The notes below the pieces were generated by a model. It ran no database searches. It saw only the letters and a list, made by a program, of their open reading frames with translations, and was not told the DNA's origin. Made by a program: the position numbers and the translations under genes. From positions 1 to 40,054 of the forward strand of contig NZ_DS981502.1 of assembly GCF_000154845.1 (NCBI RefSeq): a DNA stretch of 40,054 nucleotides, given 5' to 3'. Source of the DNA: Phocaeicola coprocola DSM 17136. Lineage in GTDB: Bacteria > Bacteroidota > Bacteroidia > Bacteroidales > Bacteroidaceae. Shown piece by piece: positions 1 to 10,818 of this stretch. The first letter of the stretch is position 1, and each line of letters starts with the position of its first letter.

Positions 1-1270
<1,270 letters not shown>

Positions 1271-1488
1271 AAAATATCTTTTTACTCTTGCGAGTACTTT
1301 TTGTCTCTGTTCAGGTGACCGAATGTTTCTTGATTGTTTAATCAGATTGACGGTTTTATCACTTCATCACGGATACACATTATTATATCACATGACTACT
1401 GCTTGTACTACATTTCGTTTGTTTATCTAAAGTCTTTCAAAGAACTATCTCTTATTTCTAAGCTTCCGTTTGTTAGCGAAAGCGTTTG

Positions 1489-1520
1489 CAAAGGTAAGAG
1501 GTTTTTTCTTAACCACCAAA
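1489..1520 (-). promoter_or_regulatory. rrn promoter proximal to 16S (Bacteroides -7/-33)
   Basis: On the minus strand TACCTTTG (1496-1489) matches the Bacteroides -7 consensus TAnnTTTG, and TTTG (1520-1517) lies 20 bp upstream as a -33 box. Transcription would start near 1483, leaving a leader of about 210 nt before 16S. A 13-bp inverted repeat overlaps the -33 box. Confidence 0.75.
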
Positions 1521-1550
1521 TTTTTTCGAAGTTTTTTTTCGAAAAAATTT
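1518..1550. repeat. 13-bp inverted repeat in rrn promoter region
   Basis: AAATTTTTTCGAA (1518-1530) is exactly complementary to TTCGAAAAAATTT (1538-1550), with a 7-nt T-rich loop. It overlaps the -33 box of the proximal rrn promoter. It could be a terminator for transcripts from the upstream promoter, a processing stem in the rRNA leader, or a protein site; the sequence alone does not decide. Confidence 0.6.
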
Positions 1551-1693
1551 TTCAGCGGTCAGAAACCGGAACCGCAAGCCCTTCTCGCTCCCTTAGCACC
1601 GCTAAGGTAAGATACAAGGCAACACCCGAAAAACCGGAAACCTCACGTTCACTCTGTCAATGCTTTACTGCGTTTCTCTCTCGAAAGCGGGTG

Positions 1694-1724
1694 CAAAATT
1701 ACGCACTTTTTCGCAAACTCCAAC
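1694..1724 (-). promoter_or_regulatory. Second, upstream rrn promoter
   Basis: On the minus strand TAATTTTG (1701-1694) fits the -7 consensus and GTTG (1724-1721) sits 19 bp upstream as a -33-like box. It lies about 205 bp upstream of the first promoter in the same direction, as expected for tandem rRNA promoters. The weaker -33 match makes it less certain. Confidence 0.55.
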
Positions 1725-2291
1725 TTTTACACGACTTTTTTTTGACCGTTTTTCAAAGTTTTTTCGTAAAACGCTGGAAAACAGGTATGTTATGCGGCAT
1801 ATTTTTTCAGCATTCGCAGAAGGAGGATGAAAACATACACAATAATATTTATTGCGCGGGCGGGCGCATGCGCGCGAAGAAAAATACACCGCATTATCCG
1901 CAAAAAGCGACACGGCGCCAAAACAACGCCTTCTCTTCATCAAAACAACGGCATCTTTTCACTAAAAATACACCTTCTTTTTTAAAAATTACAGCATATT
2001 TTTTTCAGCATAACGAACAGACTGATTATCAGTACCGACGGAAATGCACAAAGCGGCACTGTTTCTTCAAGTAAAAATATACCATTCATGTCCGATGAAT
2101 ATGCAAAAAAACAAGTATGTATTTAAGAATCTCGTGTCGCTCTAAACCGGAATTCTACAAATAAACATGACGAACACGCAATAAAAAACAAAAGATAAAA
2201 ATCTTCATATTATCAATAAATTCAAGAAATATCATTCATGTTAATTAAAAAATTAACTTTGCAATGATAAACACAAACACTATAAAAACAC
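1702..2291. other. Intergenic region between rrn and the PUL sensor gene
   Basis: No convincing gene is seen here. A 246-codon open frame on the plus strand crosses the rrn promoters, has a composition unlike a protein, and is judged spurious. The right end carries a -7-like element TAACTTTG at 2254-2261, about 30 nt before the sensor gene start at 2292, without a good -33 box. It may drive that gene. Confidence 0.5.
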
Positions 2292-5200
2292 ATGAAAAAT
2301 ATAAAATTTATCTATCTTTTAATTTTGTTATGCTGTACTATTTGTAAAATAGATGCACAACCTCCTCATACTTTTACACAATATAAGACATCCGATGGAT
2401 TATATCAAAAAACGATTATGCATATTCTCCAAGACACCAAAGGATTTATTTGGTTTGCCACTTGGGATGGAATTTATAAATTTGATGGTTATCATTTTAA
2501 AAATTACAAAAACAGAAAAGGAAATAATAATGGATTCAATAACAGCCGAATAGACTATTTAGCGGAAGGAGAACAGTCATATCTATGGATGATAAGCTAC
2601 GATTTACAAGTATACCGCTTCGATATGGAAAACGAAATTTTCTTGTCATTACCATATTCTAACTATCAGGCAGAATCAATTCATCCATCCCACTACGGCC
2701 ATACATGGATTATAACAAACAAAGGAGACCTTATTGAAGCTTATAATTCTACAGATAGAAAAACATTACGTGCTTATAATTTTTTCGATAAAAACCATTT
2801 ATCCAAAAGCAAAGTATATAACTTATTGGAAGATGATAAAAACAATTTATGGATTCTTTCACAAGCAGGAATCTATAAATTAATATTCAACAAGAATCAT
2901 TTATATACCATTCATTACTACAAATTACCTAATTCTGTGTACGATGCAACTGAAACAGATACAGATATTTACTTCTCTGGAAGCAAAGGTCGCATCTGGC
3001 AGTATAATAAGAAAAATAATAAATTTACATTATTTTATACTGCAACCCAAAGTAATATAAACATTATACGCAACATAGGTTCCAATAAATTATTTCTCGG
3101 TACAAAAGACGACGGAATATTAATATATGAAATATCCCAAGGAACTACTGCACATTTCACAGCTCAAACAAACAAAGAACTTAAAAATAACTACATTAAA
3201 GAAGTCTTTATAGATAGCAGGAATGAAGTTTGGATACGTTCCGCAAATACATTGGGAATAACTCATCTTTCTTTTAATCCAGTTCCACAACTGAAACACT
3301 TTACCATTAAAGATAGGTATAATGAGCAGACAGTCAACTCCCGACCTGAAATGTACGTGTGTGAAGACATAAATCACAATCTATGGATACATCCTTCAGG
3401 AGGAGGATTAGGATATTATGAAAGAAAAACAAATATACTTAAGCCATTTTTCAATACTGAACGCCAATCAGGATGGGATTCAGAAAATAAAGTCACAGCT
3501 ATATTCTCTGACAGACAGGGAAATCTTTGGCTTGGCTCTTATAATAATGGATTAGAAAAAGTCACATTTAATACTAACCCATTTCATCTATATCAAAATG
3601 TCCCTTCAGATAATGAATCACTTGAAAATTACACACGTGCAAATTTCCAAGATAGCAAAGGAAATATATGGATGGGAATAAAGGACCAAACCATACGAAT
3701 ATATGACAATAACTTACATTTTAAAGGATTTCTCACCAAAGATGGTTCTATATCACCTTTTCAAAAAGATAAAATTGGAACAGCATATTGTTTTACAGAG
3801 GACCATAAAGGGCGTATCTGGATAGGAACAAAAGGAGATGGAATAATTATAGCAACTCCTCTGCAAAAAAATAAGTACGCATTAAATTATCACATGCATG
3901 AAACGACAAATTTGCATAGTTTAAGTGACAACAATGTATATAGCATGTGTGAGGATAAATACAAACGTATGTGGATAGCCACTTTTGGAGGAGGAGTCAA
4001 TTATGTAAATTTAAATACTAATGACTATATATTCTATCATTCTGCCAACTCTCTAAAAAAATATCCAATAAATCTTTGCAGTCGTGCTCGATATGTAATA
4101 AGCGATAGCATAGGAAGAATATGGATAGGAACAACCAACGGATTACTACTTACAGATGTAACCTCAACTCGTGCAGAAGATATAACCTTCAAACATTATA
4201 CATACGATGATACAAATCCCAATAGTCTTAGCAACAATAATATACACCAAATTTTATTTAGTAAAATAAATGGAAATATTTATCTTGCAACTTTTGGAGG
4301 AGGACTAAACAAAGCAATACAAGATAATAATGGGAACCTGCTTTTTCAAGCATATACTACCCAAAATCATTTACCTGCAAATGTTATTTTATCCATAGAG
4401 GAAGATAATAAAGGCAACCTATGGTTAGCTACAGAAGAAGAATTATGTAAATTCAACCCTTCTACTAAAGAAGTTATAACATACTCATCCTGGGATCTTC
4501 CCACTTATTTTAAATTTAATGAAGGAGAAGCATTACATACTCCAAACAACTATTTACTATTCAATACATTCAAAGGTGCACTCTATTTTCACCCCGACTC
4601 AATTCGAAATAGTGAATATATTCCTCCTATTGTATTTACCCAATTTCAATCAGGAGAGAAAATCATAACACCTTCTGATAGTAGCTTGATTCATAAAAAC
4701 ATAGATGATATCTATCAAATAACATTACCATATCACCAAAATGCATTCAACATTCAGTTTGCTGCATTAGACATGAAAAATCACGATAATCTGTTTTATG
4801 CCTATAGACTGGATGGATTCGAAACAAACTGGAACTATATAGGACAAGAACGTTCGGCCAACTACACCAATCTCCCTAAAGGTCATTATATTCTAAAAGT
4901 CCGCTCTACAAACAGTGACGGTATTTGGGTAGATAATACTCGAAGCATAGACATAACAGTTTTACCCTCATTTTGGGAAACACCATGGGCATATCTACTA
5001 TATACACTTCTTATTTCAGTAATAATATTTATTACTTCCTATATTTTATTTGTTATCTATCGACTAAAACATAAGGTTTCTATCGAACAAGAAATATCTG
5101 ATATCAAATTACGTTTTTTTACAAATATATCTCACGAACTTCGTACTCCACTTACACTAATAACGGGACCGGTAGAACAGTTACTAAACAATAAAACCAT

Positions 5201-6692
5201 AGAAGATAAAGCTCGTGAACAATTACTTATCATAGAACGAAATGCCAATCGAATGCTTCGTTTGGTCAATCAAATTCTTGATTTCAGAAAAATACAAAAT
5301 AAAAAGATGAAAATGCATGTACAGCAATTTGATCTCCTTCCTTTCATACGCCAAATCATGGAGAATTTTAATTATTTGGCAAATGAGCAACATATTAACT
5401 TATCATTAAATGCTCCTGAACACCCAGTTATTTTATGGGCTGATATCGACAAATTGGAAAAAATCATTTTCAACTTAATATCAAATGCTTTTAAATACAC
5501 TCCCAAAGAAAAAAATATTATAGTAAAAGTAACAGAAAATGAAAAAATCATATCTATCAGTATCATAGACCAAGGTATTGGAATGACTAAAAATCAGCTA
5601 AAACGCTTATTTATACGTTTTGAAACCTTTTCCGACCAACATATCCATACTCAAGAAAGTACAGGAATAGGATTATCGCTAACCAAAGAACTTGTAGAAA
5701 TGCATAATGGAACTATTACAGTAGAAAGCCAACCTAACGAAGGAAGTTGTTTTACTGTAAATCTACAAAAAGGTAACGGTCATTTCAGTCCTAATACAGA
5801 ATTCATAGTATCCGATGATATTATGAATAAAACCATAAAACCAATAATGGCCAATAATACGATTATTACAACCACAGAAGATTCAGAACAAAAAACAGAA
5901 GAAAACAAAGATTCAATTTTGTTGGTAGAAGATAATGATGAGCTTCGCCGCTTTCTTAAAACAATATTAGCGGAATCTTATTCTATCTTAGAAGCAGACA
6001 ATGGAGAAACAGGTATAAAAATTGCTTTAGAGCAATTGCCCGATATTATCATTAGTGATATCATGATGCCTCAAAAGAATGGTATAGAACTATTGAATGA
6101 ACTAAAAAACAATATATCAACCAGCCACATTCCTATAATTTTACTTAGTGCTAAATCGTCTATCGAAAGTAAACTAGAAGGGATGCAATATGGCGCAGAC
6201 GACTATATAACCAAGCCATTTAGTGCAACTTACTTAAAAGCCCGAATACACAACCTAGTAGAACAACGCAAACGTTTGCAACAAATTTATTGTCAGACAC
6301 TGTTTTCTCCAAAATCAGAAAAGAAATCCGTAAAAGAGGAAAATATGCCTGTATTATCTGCATCAGACCAGAAATTTATGGATAAACTTATCCAAACAAT
6401 AACAGAAAACATGGATAATTGTGATTTTTCTGTGGACAATATGGCTTTATCTGTTGATATGAGCCGTTCAAACTTTTTCAGAAAACTAAAAGGCATAACA
6501 GGACAATCACCTATTGATTTCTTAAAACAAATGAAAATGAAACGAGCTTTACAATTAATAGAAAATAAAGAATATAATATTTCAGAAATAGCTTATATGG
6601 TAGGATTCAATGACGCCCATTACTTTAGTAAATGTTTCAAGCAAACCTATGGCATATCTCCTACCGAATATAAAAATAATATTGATAGGTAA
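2292..6692 (+). CDS. Hybrid two-component system sensor/regulator (HTCS) of the PUL
   Basis: This 1466-aa one-protein signalling system senses a glycan fragment in the periplasm and activates the nearby sus-type genes. In order it has a signal peptide (MKNIKFIYLLILLCC...), many two-component propeller repeats with W-(I/L)-G-type strands such as GRIWIGTKGDG (about 30-790), a Y_Y_Y domain (about 815-885, YAYRLDGFE), a membrane segment (about 899-924), a HisKA domain with SHELRTP and phospho-acceptor His948, and a HATPase_c domain with an N box (NLISNAFKYTP), DQGIGM and GIGLSL. A receiver domain follows (LLVEDNDELRR, phospho-acceptor Asp1256 in ISDIMMP), then an AraC-type HTH (about 1365-1460, ending GISPTEYK). 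All signature residues are present. It converges on the susC-susD-esterase operon, so it is probably that operon's regulator. The actual ligand is unknown; a pectin fragment is the natural guess. Confidence 0.95.
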   Translation: MKNIKFIYLLILLCCTICKIDAQPPHTFTQYKTSDGLYQKTIMHILQDTKGFIWFATWDGIYKFDGYHFKNYKNRKGNNNGFNNSRIDYLAEGEQSYLWMISYDLQVYRFDMENEIFLSLPYSNYQAESIHPSHYGHTWIITNKGDLIEAYNSTDRKTLRAYNFFDKNHLSKSKVYNLLEDDKNNLWILSQAGIYKLIFNKNHLYTIHYYKLPNSVYDATETDTDIYFSGSKGRIWQYNKKNNKFTLFYTATQSNINIIRNIGSNKLFLGTKDDGILIYEISQGTTAHFTAQTNKELKNNYIKEVFIDSRNEVWIRSANTLGITHLSFNPVPQLKHFTIKDRYNEQTVNSRPEMYVCEDINHNLWIHPSGGGLGYYERKTNILKPFFNTERQSGWDSENKVTAIFSDRQGNLWLGSYNNGLEKVTFNTNPFHLYQNVPSDNESLENYTRANFQDSKGNIWMGIKDQTIRIYDNNLHFKGFLTKDGSISPFQKDKIGTAYCFTEDHKGRIWIGTKGDGIIIATPLQKNKYALNYHMHETTNLHSLSDNNVYSMCEDKYKRMWIATFGGGVNYVNLNTNDYIFYHSANSLKKYPINLCSRARYVISDSIGRIWIGTTNGLLLTDVTSTRAEDITFKHYTYDDTNPNSLSNNNIHQILFSKINGNIYLATFGGGLNKAIQDNNGNLLFQAYTTQNHLPANVILSIEEDNKGNLWLATEEELCKFNPSTKEVITYSSWDLPTYFKFNEGEALHTPNNYLLFNTFKGALYFHPDSIRNSEYIPPIVFTQFQSGEKIITPSDSSLIHKNIDDIYQITLPYHQNAFNIQFAALDMKNHDNLFYAYRLDGFETNWNYIGQERSANYTNLPKGHYILKVRSTNSDGIWVDNTRSIDITVLPSFWETPWAYLLYTLLISVIIFITSYILFVIYRLKHKVSIEQEISDIKLRFFTNISHELRTPLTLITGPVEQLLNNKTIEDKAREQLLIIERNANRMLRLVNQILDFRKIQNKKMKMHVQQFDLLPFIRQIMENFNYLANEQHINLSLNAPEHPVILWADIDKLEKIIFNLISNAFKYTPKEKNIIVKVTENEKIISISIIDQGIGMTKNQLKRLFIRFETFSDQHIHTQESTGIGLSLTKELVEMHNGTITVESQPNEGSCFTVNLQKGNGHFSPNTEFIVSDDIMNKTIKPIMANNTIITTTEDSEQKTEENKDSILLVEDNDELRRFLKTILAESYSILEADNGETGIKIALEQLPDIIISDIMMPQKNGIELLNELKNNISTSHIPIILLSAKSSIESKLEGMQYGADDYITKPFSATYLKARIHNLVEQRKRLQQIYCQTLFSPKSEKKSVKEENMPVLSASDQKFMDKLIQTITENMDNCDFSVDNMALSVDMSRSNFFRKLKGITGQSPIDFLKQMKMKRALQLIENKEYNISEIAYMVGFNDAHYFSKCFKQTYGISPTEYKNNIDR

Positions 6693-6710
6693 TATTTATT
6701 ATCACTAGAC

Positions 6711-6760
6711 TTTATACAGAAATACAGGCTGATTATTTGAAACCTGTATTTCTGTATAAA
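6711..6760. terminator. Bidirectional hairpin between convergent HTCS and esterase genes
   Basis: TTTATACAGAAATACAGG (6711-6728) pairs perfectly over 18 bp with 6743-6760 around a 14-nt loop. It lies 18 nt after the HTCS stop and just beyond the esterase stop on the other strand, so it can end transcription from both sides. No long T-run follows on either strand. Confidence 0.7.
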
Positions 6761-7214
6761 AATTATTTCTTACTTTCCAGAATAATAAGAACTCCATTCT
6801 TTTAAATCTGGAAAAACAACATCTATTTTTATACGATCAGCTTCATCACGAGTCAAAACTTTCGCCCAAGATACGCGTCTGGAAATATCAGCCCCTTCAC
6901 CTCTATTATTATATTCCAAATAACGAGCAGTCTGTTCATTCTGAGGATTCCCCCAATTATGCCACCCTTCAGGACGGATATGTTTTCCCAGATAACAATT
7001 CATAAACAAGGTATAGGCTGCTTCACGCCAGGGACGCCCTAAGTAAACTTTCAAATCATCTTTTCCCGTCAACTTACATTCATTAAAAATATATCCAAAT
7101 GGATGTGAAGCAGGAGTAGATGCAGCCGTAATATAAGAATCAGCCTTACTGTGTATAACACAATGTTCGAACCAGCAAGTAGCAGGACCAAAAATAAAAT
7201 CGGTAGTTCCTTCT

Positions 7215-7221
7215 ATATAAG
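7215..7221. repeat. 7-bp target-site duplication, left copy
   Basis: ATATAAG abuts the left inverted repeat and is repeated at 8693-8699 beyond the right one. One copy belongs to the original pectinesterase codons for T-Y-I. Confidence 0.92.
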
Positions 7222-8692
7222 CAATACTTCGGTAAATTTTTACCGAAAGATTAAAAGTTAAACAACAGAACCGGCAAAAGCTGGTTCGGAAACACTAAAG
7301 AGGTCATTGAAATGTTGTCAAAAACGAATGGTTAAGCATGAAGAAATGTGCTGAAAAAGGAGAGCTAACATGCTGATAATAAAGGATGAAAGTATTGCAT
7401 GATTCGTTATTTCTTAGTAAATTAGAAGTCTCTGAACTCTTCTGATTATGACTAAAGAAACACTCCTTATGCAATACCAATCCGAGTGCCTGTCGGCTCT
7501 CAAATCAGTAGCGAATATACAAAAACCTTTTGAAAAAACGTTCATGGACACCATGAAATTATTCATGGCCATCCCGGATCGTATAAACTTCCTCCAATTG
7601 GGCAGATATGGCTGTTTCTCAGAACAGACTTATCGTAACCTTTTTGAGCATGAAACTTTCGACTGGTTTGCGTTCAACGGCTCTATCATCAGCAAGCATC
7701 TCACAGGCAAAAGAAAAGCCATCGCCATCGATCCTTCCTATATTCCCAAATCAGGCAAGAAGACACCTTGGATAGGTTACTTCTGGTCTGGTTGTGCAGG
7801 AGAATACAAGCGTGGACTGGAAATCATGGGCATCGGTGTCATTGACATCGACAATCATGAATGCATGACTTTAGGTTCCATTCAGACGCCGGATTGTAAG
7901 ACCTTGGATAATATGGACAAGAGCCTCGTTGACTGGTACAGCAGCTATCTTATCAGTAGAAAAGACAAGCTACAGAGCCTGTCCAGAACGGTGGTTGCAG
8001 ACGCATTCTTTTCCAAGGAAACATTCATAACACCTATGTGTGAGAACGATTTCCATGTCATCAGCCGCTTTCGGAATGACGTAATCCTGTACTATCCGAC
8101 ATTGGAGCAGAAAACAGGAAAACGTGGTCATCCCAAGTGGTTTGACGGCAGGATTGACTTTGCCAATCTGGATTTGACCCGGTGCAAGGAATACGAGGTG
8201 AACAAAGGAAAGCTATACGGATTGAGGGTATATGCAAAAGCTCTCAAAAGGTATGTTTCCTTAGCCGTCTGGTATCCGATGGACGGGAGGACAGACAAGT
8301 GGCAGCTTTACTTCTCTACAGACGATTCCATGGATGGACGTGAGGTGCTGGATTATTACAGAACCAGGTTCCAACTGGAATTTTGCTTTAGAGATGGCAA
8401 GCAGCATGCAGGAATCACCAACTGCCAGTCAACCGACTTCAGGAAGTTGGATTTTCACTTCAATGCATCGCTCGCAGCTGTCAACTTGGCCAAAGCGGCA
8501 TGTAAGAGGCTCGGAATAGCCTATTCCATATCCTCTTGCAAGTCTTTCATACACAATGCTTATATGCTTGAACGATTTATTTGCGTGTTCGGGATTAACC
8601 CAGACCCGCAAGTTATTGACAAACTTTTCAAAGAACTCATTTTATTTACTGCCAGAGCCGCTTAGGCTTGGCGAATTTTTAACGAACTATTG
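7222..8692 (+). mobile_element. IS4-type insertion sequence, 1471 bp
   Basis: The ends are imperfect inverted repeats: CAATACTTCGGTAAATTTTT at the left and, read on the other strand, CAATAGTTCGTTAAAAATTC at the right. The element is flanked by the direct repeat ATATAAG at 7215-7221 and 8693-8699. Deleting the element and one repeat restores the pectinesterase frame perfectly, which fixes the boundaries. It carries one transposase gene and about 225 bp of untranslated sequence on its left, including the palindrome GGTAAATTTTTACC and a short hairpin (GAACCGGC...GCTGGTTC). The intact transposase and clean target duplication suggest a recent insertion. Confidence 0.93.
7448..8665 (+). CDS. IS4-family DDE transposase
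   Basis: A 405-aa transposase catalyses cut-and-paste movement of the surrounding element. Visible RNase-H-fold DDE signatures are the first Asp in AIDPSYIP (about 95), the second in VVADAFFSK (about 182), and the YREK block YRTRFQLEFCFRDGK (about 303-317) with the catalytic Glu, which is typical of the IS4 group. The frame is complete, from ATG to a TAG stop 27 nt before the right inverted repeat. The gene runs opposite to the pectinesterase it interrupts. Confidence 0.92.
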   Translation: MTKETLLMQYQSECLSALKSVANIQKPFEKTFMDTMKLFMAIPDRINFLQLGRYGCFSEQTYRNLFEHETFDWFAFNGSIISKHLTGKRKAIAIDPSYIPKSGKKTPWIGYFWSGCAGEYKRGLEIMGIGVIDIDNHECMTLGSIQTPDCKTLDNMDKSLVDWYSSYLISRKDKLQSLSRTVVADAFFSKETFITPMCENDFHVISRFRNDVILYYPTLEQKTGKRGHPKWFDGRIDFANLDLTRCKEYEVNKGKLYGLRVYAKALKRYVSLAVWYPMDGRTDKWQLYFSTDDSMDGREVLDYYRTRFQLEFCFRDGKQHAGITNCQSTDFRKLDFHFNASLAAVNLAKAACKRLGIAYSISSCKSFIHNAYMLERFICVFGINPDPQVIDKLFKELILFTARAA

Positions 8693-8699
8693 ATATAAG
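8693..8699. repeat. 7-bp target-site duplication, right copy
   Basis: Second copy of ATATAAG, directly after the right inverted repeat that ends at 8692. Confidence 0.92.
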
Positions 8700-9215
8700 T
8701 ATTGTAAAAATAAAAACGTCCATATTTGTTTCCTGTAAATACTGTATCCTGATTTCCCAATAAACGACAATTTATAATAACCGATTCTGTTCCCTCTAAA
8801 TGTAAGGCTACCGCTTGTCCCTGCATTTGAGAAGCATTCTCAATTGTCAGATTTTCTAAACGAATACCATCGCCATGTACCAAAACAGTGTACGAACTGA
8901 ATGTCCCCATGTTATTTTTATTAGCATTGTCGTCATAAGATATTATGGTATTTGCCGGATCATCTCCTATCAGACTTATATTACACCATGCAGCCGGAAT
9001 AACCAGTTTTTCACGATATATGCCAGGCTTTACTTTTATGACACTACGCTGCTCCTGGTATACAAGAACTGAATTTACGGCTTCTTGAATTGTCAAATAA
9101 TCACCACTGCCATCCTGAGCAACAACTTTATAATATATAGATTCAGGAAAAGCTTTTATAGAAAAAAAGATACATATTAATCCCACTATAAACTTCATAA
9201 TACAAAAAATTAAAT

Positions 9216-9254
9216 GCCAAGTTACATATCACATCAGTATCTATGTAACTTGGC
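9216..9254 (-). promoter_or_regulatory. Intercistronic hairpin between susD and esterase
   Basis: GCCAAGTTACATA (9216-9228) pairs perfectly over 13 bp with TATGTAACTTGGC (9242-9254) around a 13-nt loop. It lies in the 64-nt gap of the susD-esterase operon. On the minus strand it is followed by ATTTAATTTTTT, so it may act as a leaky terminator or an mRNA-stabilising stem that keeps susCD levels above the downstream gene. Confidence 0.65.
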
Positions 9255-9262
9255 TGTATAAA

Positions 9263-10795
9263 TTAATAATTAGGATTTTGTTCCAAATTCGGATTATTTG
9301 TTATTTGGATTGCTGGTATAGGATATATACCTCTCCAAGATTCAGTTTTTTCTGTTTTGTAAAACCAAGTATTATTAAAGAAAGATCCGAAACGAATCAT
9401 ATCTCTTCTACGCTGATTTTCCCAAATAAATTCACGAGCACGTTCTTCTTCTATTTTTTGTAAAGTCAAATCAGACCACTCAGGACAATTACTACGACGA
9501 CGTACTTGATTTACTAATTCTAATGCAACATCCAAATCCTGATTTAACCGGAACAAAGCTTCTGCTTTCATTAAAAGAACATTAGAGTAACGTTCCAATA
9601 CATAATCATTATCTCCTTTACTTCCGGCCCAAACAACTCCAACCGGAGAATATTTTAAAACACGATATCCCTCATTTTCTTGTGCAGAAATCATATCTTT
9701 AATAGTAGTTAAAACCAACTGATTTCCATTTTCATCACATAAAGGTGTTACTCCATCTTGATAATACTGTGGTCCATATTCTAATAACTCCAAACGTTCA
9801 TCACCCTTCTCATATCTATTTAAAGCTTCATCCGTGAAACAATAACCATTCGCCGGTGCAAAAGGAAGATCATATTTTTTTTGGTCTAAGGCATGTTGCG
9901 CATACAATATAAATTCATTACCATCTACTCCTTTGGAAGGATCTACAGAGAAAGCTGTAATAATTTCCTTCGAATTAGCTTCATTTGTAGCCAAGAAACA
10001 ATCGCCAACTCTATCTTCCAATTCATAACTATTGGTTTCAATAACATTGTCACACATAGTTACAACCTTATCATATTGTGCAGTTCCAGAATAAACTTCA
10101 GCATTCAAATATAATGAAGCTAAAGCTGTATAAACTGCTTCTTTTGTCAAACGAGGATAGTAATCTGTTTTATTAACCTCTTTAATAGAAGGTAAATCCT
10201 TTGCTGCTTCAGTAAATTCATCCACGACAAATTTAAAAACTTCTGCACGAGGAGTCGTTTTAGGCAAATTATTGGGATCAACACGAGCCTCAGTAAAAAC
10301 AGGAACATTTCCCCAATAATCCATAGCATAGTAATACCCATAGGCACGTAAAGCACGAACTTCTGCAATAAGTGGTTTTAAGCTTTCAACTATTGGAGAA
10401 GCTTCTAAACTAGCCATAACCGCATTTGCAGCACCAATACCCGGAAATACATAAGTTCCCCAACAAGTAGCTATACGCTCATTATTAGGTGTTACTTTAT
10501 GCGACATCATCTCCATATTACCTTCATCATACCATCCTCCACTAGCTCTACCTGGACAGAAAAATTCATCTGTACCAAATTCTCCAATACGCCATCCGTC
10601 ACCACCAGCTCTTGACATATACGAAAGATATGAATAAACACCAACAACCGAAGACAATGCTTCTTCCTCTGTTTGATAATAAGTTTCAGGAGATAATCTA
10701 CCGTATAATTCTTCATCAAGATCTAAACAAGAAGTTAAAGAACCAACTCCTAGACAAGATAAGAATATTAGTTTTATTATATTTTTTGTTTTCAT
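9263..10795 (-). CDS. SusD/RagB-family glycan-binding lipoprotein
   Basis: This 510-aa outer-membrane lipoprotein would form the lid of the SusC transporter and bind the glycan at the cell surface. It has a lipoprotein signal (MKTKNIIKLIFLSCLGVGSLTSC, lipidated Cys about 23), an N-terminal region of the SusD type (ELYGRLSPETYYQTEEEA) and the family's C-terminal signature EERAREFIWENQRRRDMIRFG (about 450-470). Its length is normal. It starts 23 nt after the susC stop on the same strand, in the invariant susC-susD order. Substrate specificity cannot be read from the sequence; the adjacent methylesterase suggests a pectic glycan. Confidence 0.95.
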   Translation of the reverse strand: MKTKNIIKLIFLSCLGVGSLTSCLDLDEELYGRLSPETYYQTEEEALSSVVGVYSYLSYMSRAGGDGWRIGEFGTDEFFCPGRASGGWYDEGNMEMMSHKVTPNNERIATCWGTYVFPGIGAANAVMASLEASPIVESLKPLIAEVRALRAYGYYYAMDYWGNVPVFTEARVDPNNLPKTTPRAEVFKFVVDEFTEAAKDLPSIKEVNKTDYYPRLTKEAVYTALASLYLNAEVYSGTAQYDKVVTMCDNVIETNSYELEDRVGDCFLATNEANSKEIITAFSVDPSKGVDGNEFILYAQHALDQKKYDLPFAPANGYCFTDEALNRYEKGDERLELLEYGPQYYQDGVTPLCDENGNQLVLTTIKDMISAQENEGYRVLKYSPVGVVWAGSKGDNDYVLERYSNVLLMKAEALFRLNQDLDVALELVNQVRRRSNCPEWSDLTLQKIEEERAREFIWENQRRRDMIRFGSFFNNTWFYKTEKTESWRGIYPIPAIQITNNPNLEQNPNY

Positions 10796-10818
10796 ATGCT
10801 TACTTATTTTAAAGATGA

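Larger units (their letters stand above)
6770..9198 (-). pseudogene. Pectin methylesterase (CE8), interrupted by an insertion sequence
   Basis: The two halves of a pectinesterase lie on the minus strand at 9198-8693 and 7214-6770, separated by an IS4-type element plus one 7-bp repeat. Joined, they give exactly 317 codons (316 aa plus stop) and rebuild FYNTYIEGTTDFIFG across the junction. The N-terminal half has a signal peptide (MKFIVGLICIFFSIKA) and the GNQDTVF motif with one catalytic Asp. The C-terminal half has the second Asp in DFIFG and the YLGRPWR Arg motif. Such enzymes remove methyl esters from homogalacturonan in the periplasm or at the surface. As it stands, translation of the first half runs into the IS and stops at 8662, losing DFIFG and LGRPW, so no active enzyme is expected. 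The gene lies 64 nt after susD and was probably the third gene of the operon. Confidence 0.95.

Noticed and set aside
1334..2074. 246-codon plus-strand open frame upstream of the rRNA operon
   Set aside because: It covers two rrn promoters and an inverted repeat, has no ribosome-binding context or domain, and its predicted composition is not protein-like.
8429..8611. Small minus-strand frame within the first IS
   Set aside because: Shadow of the transposase gene, with no features of its own.
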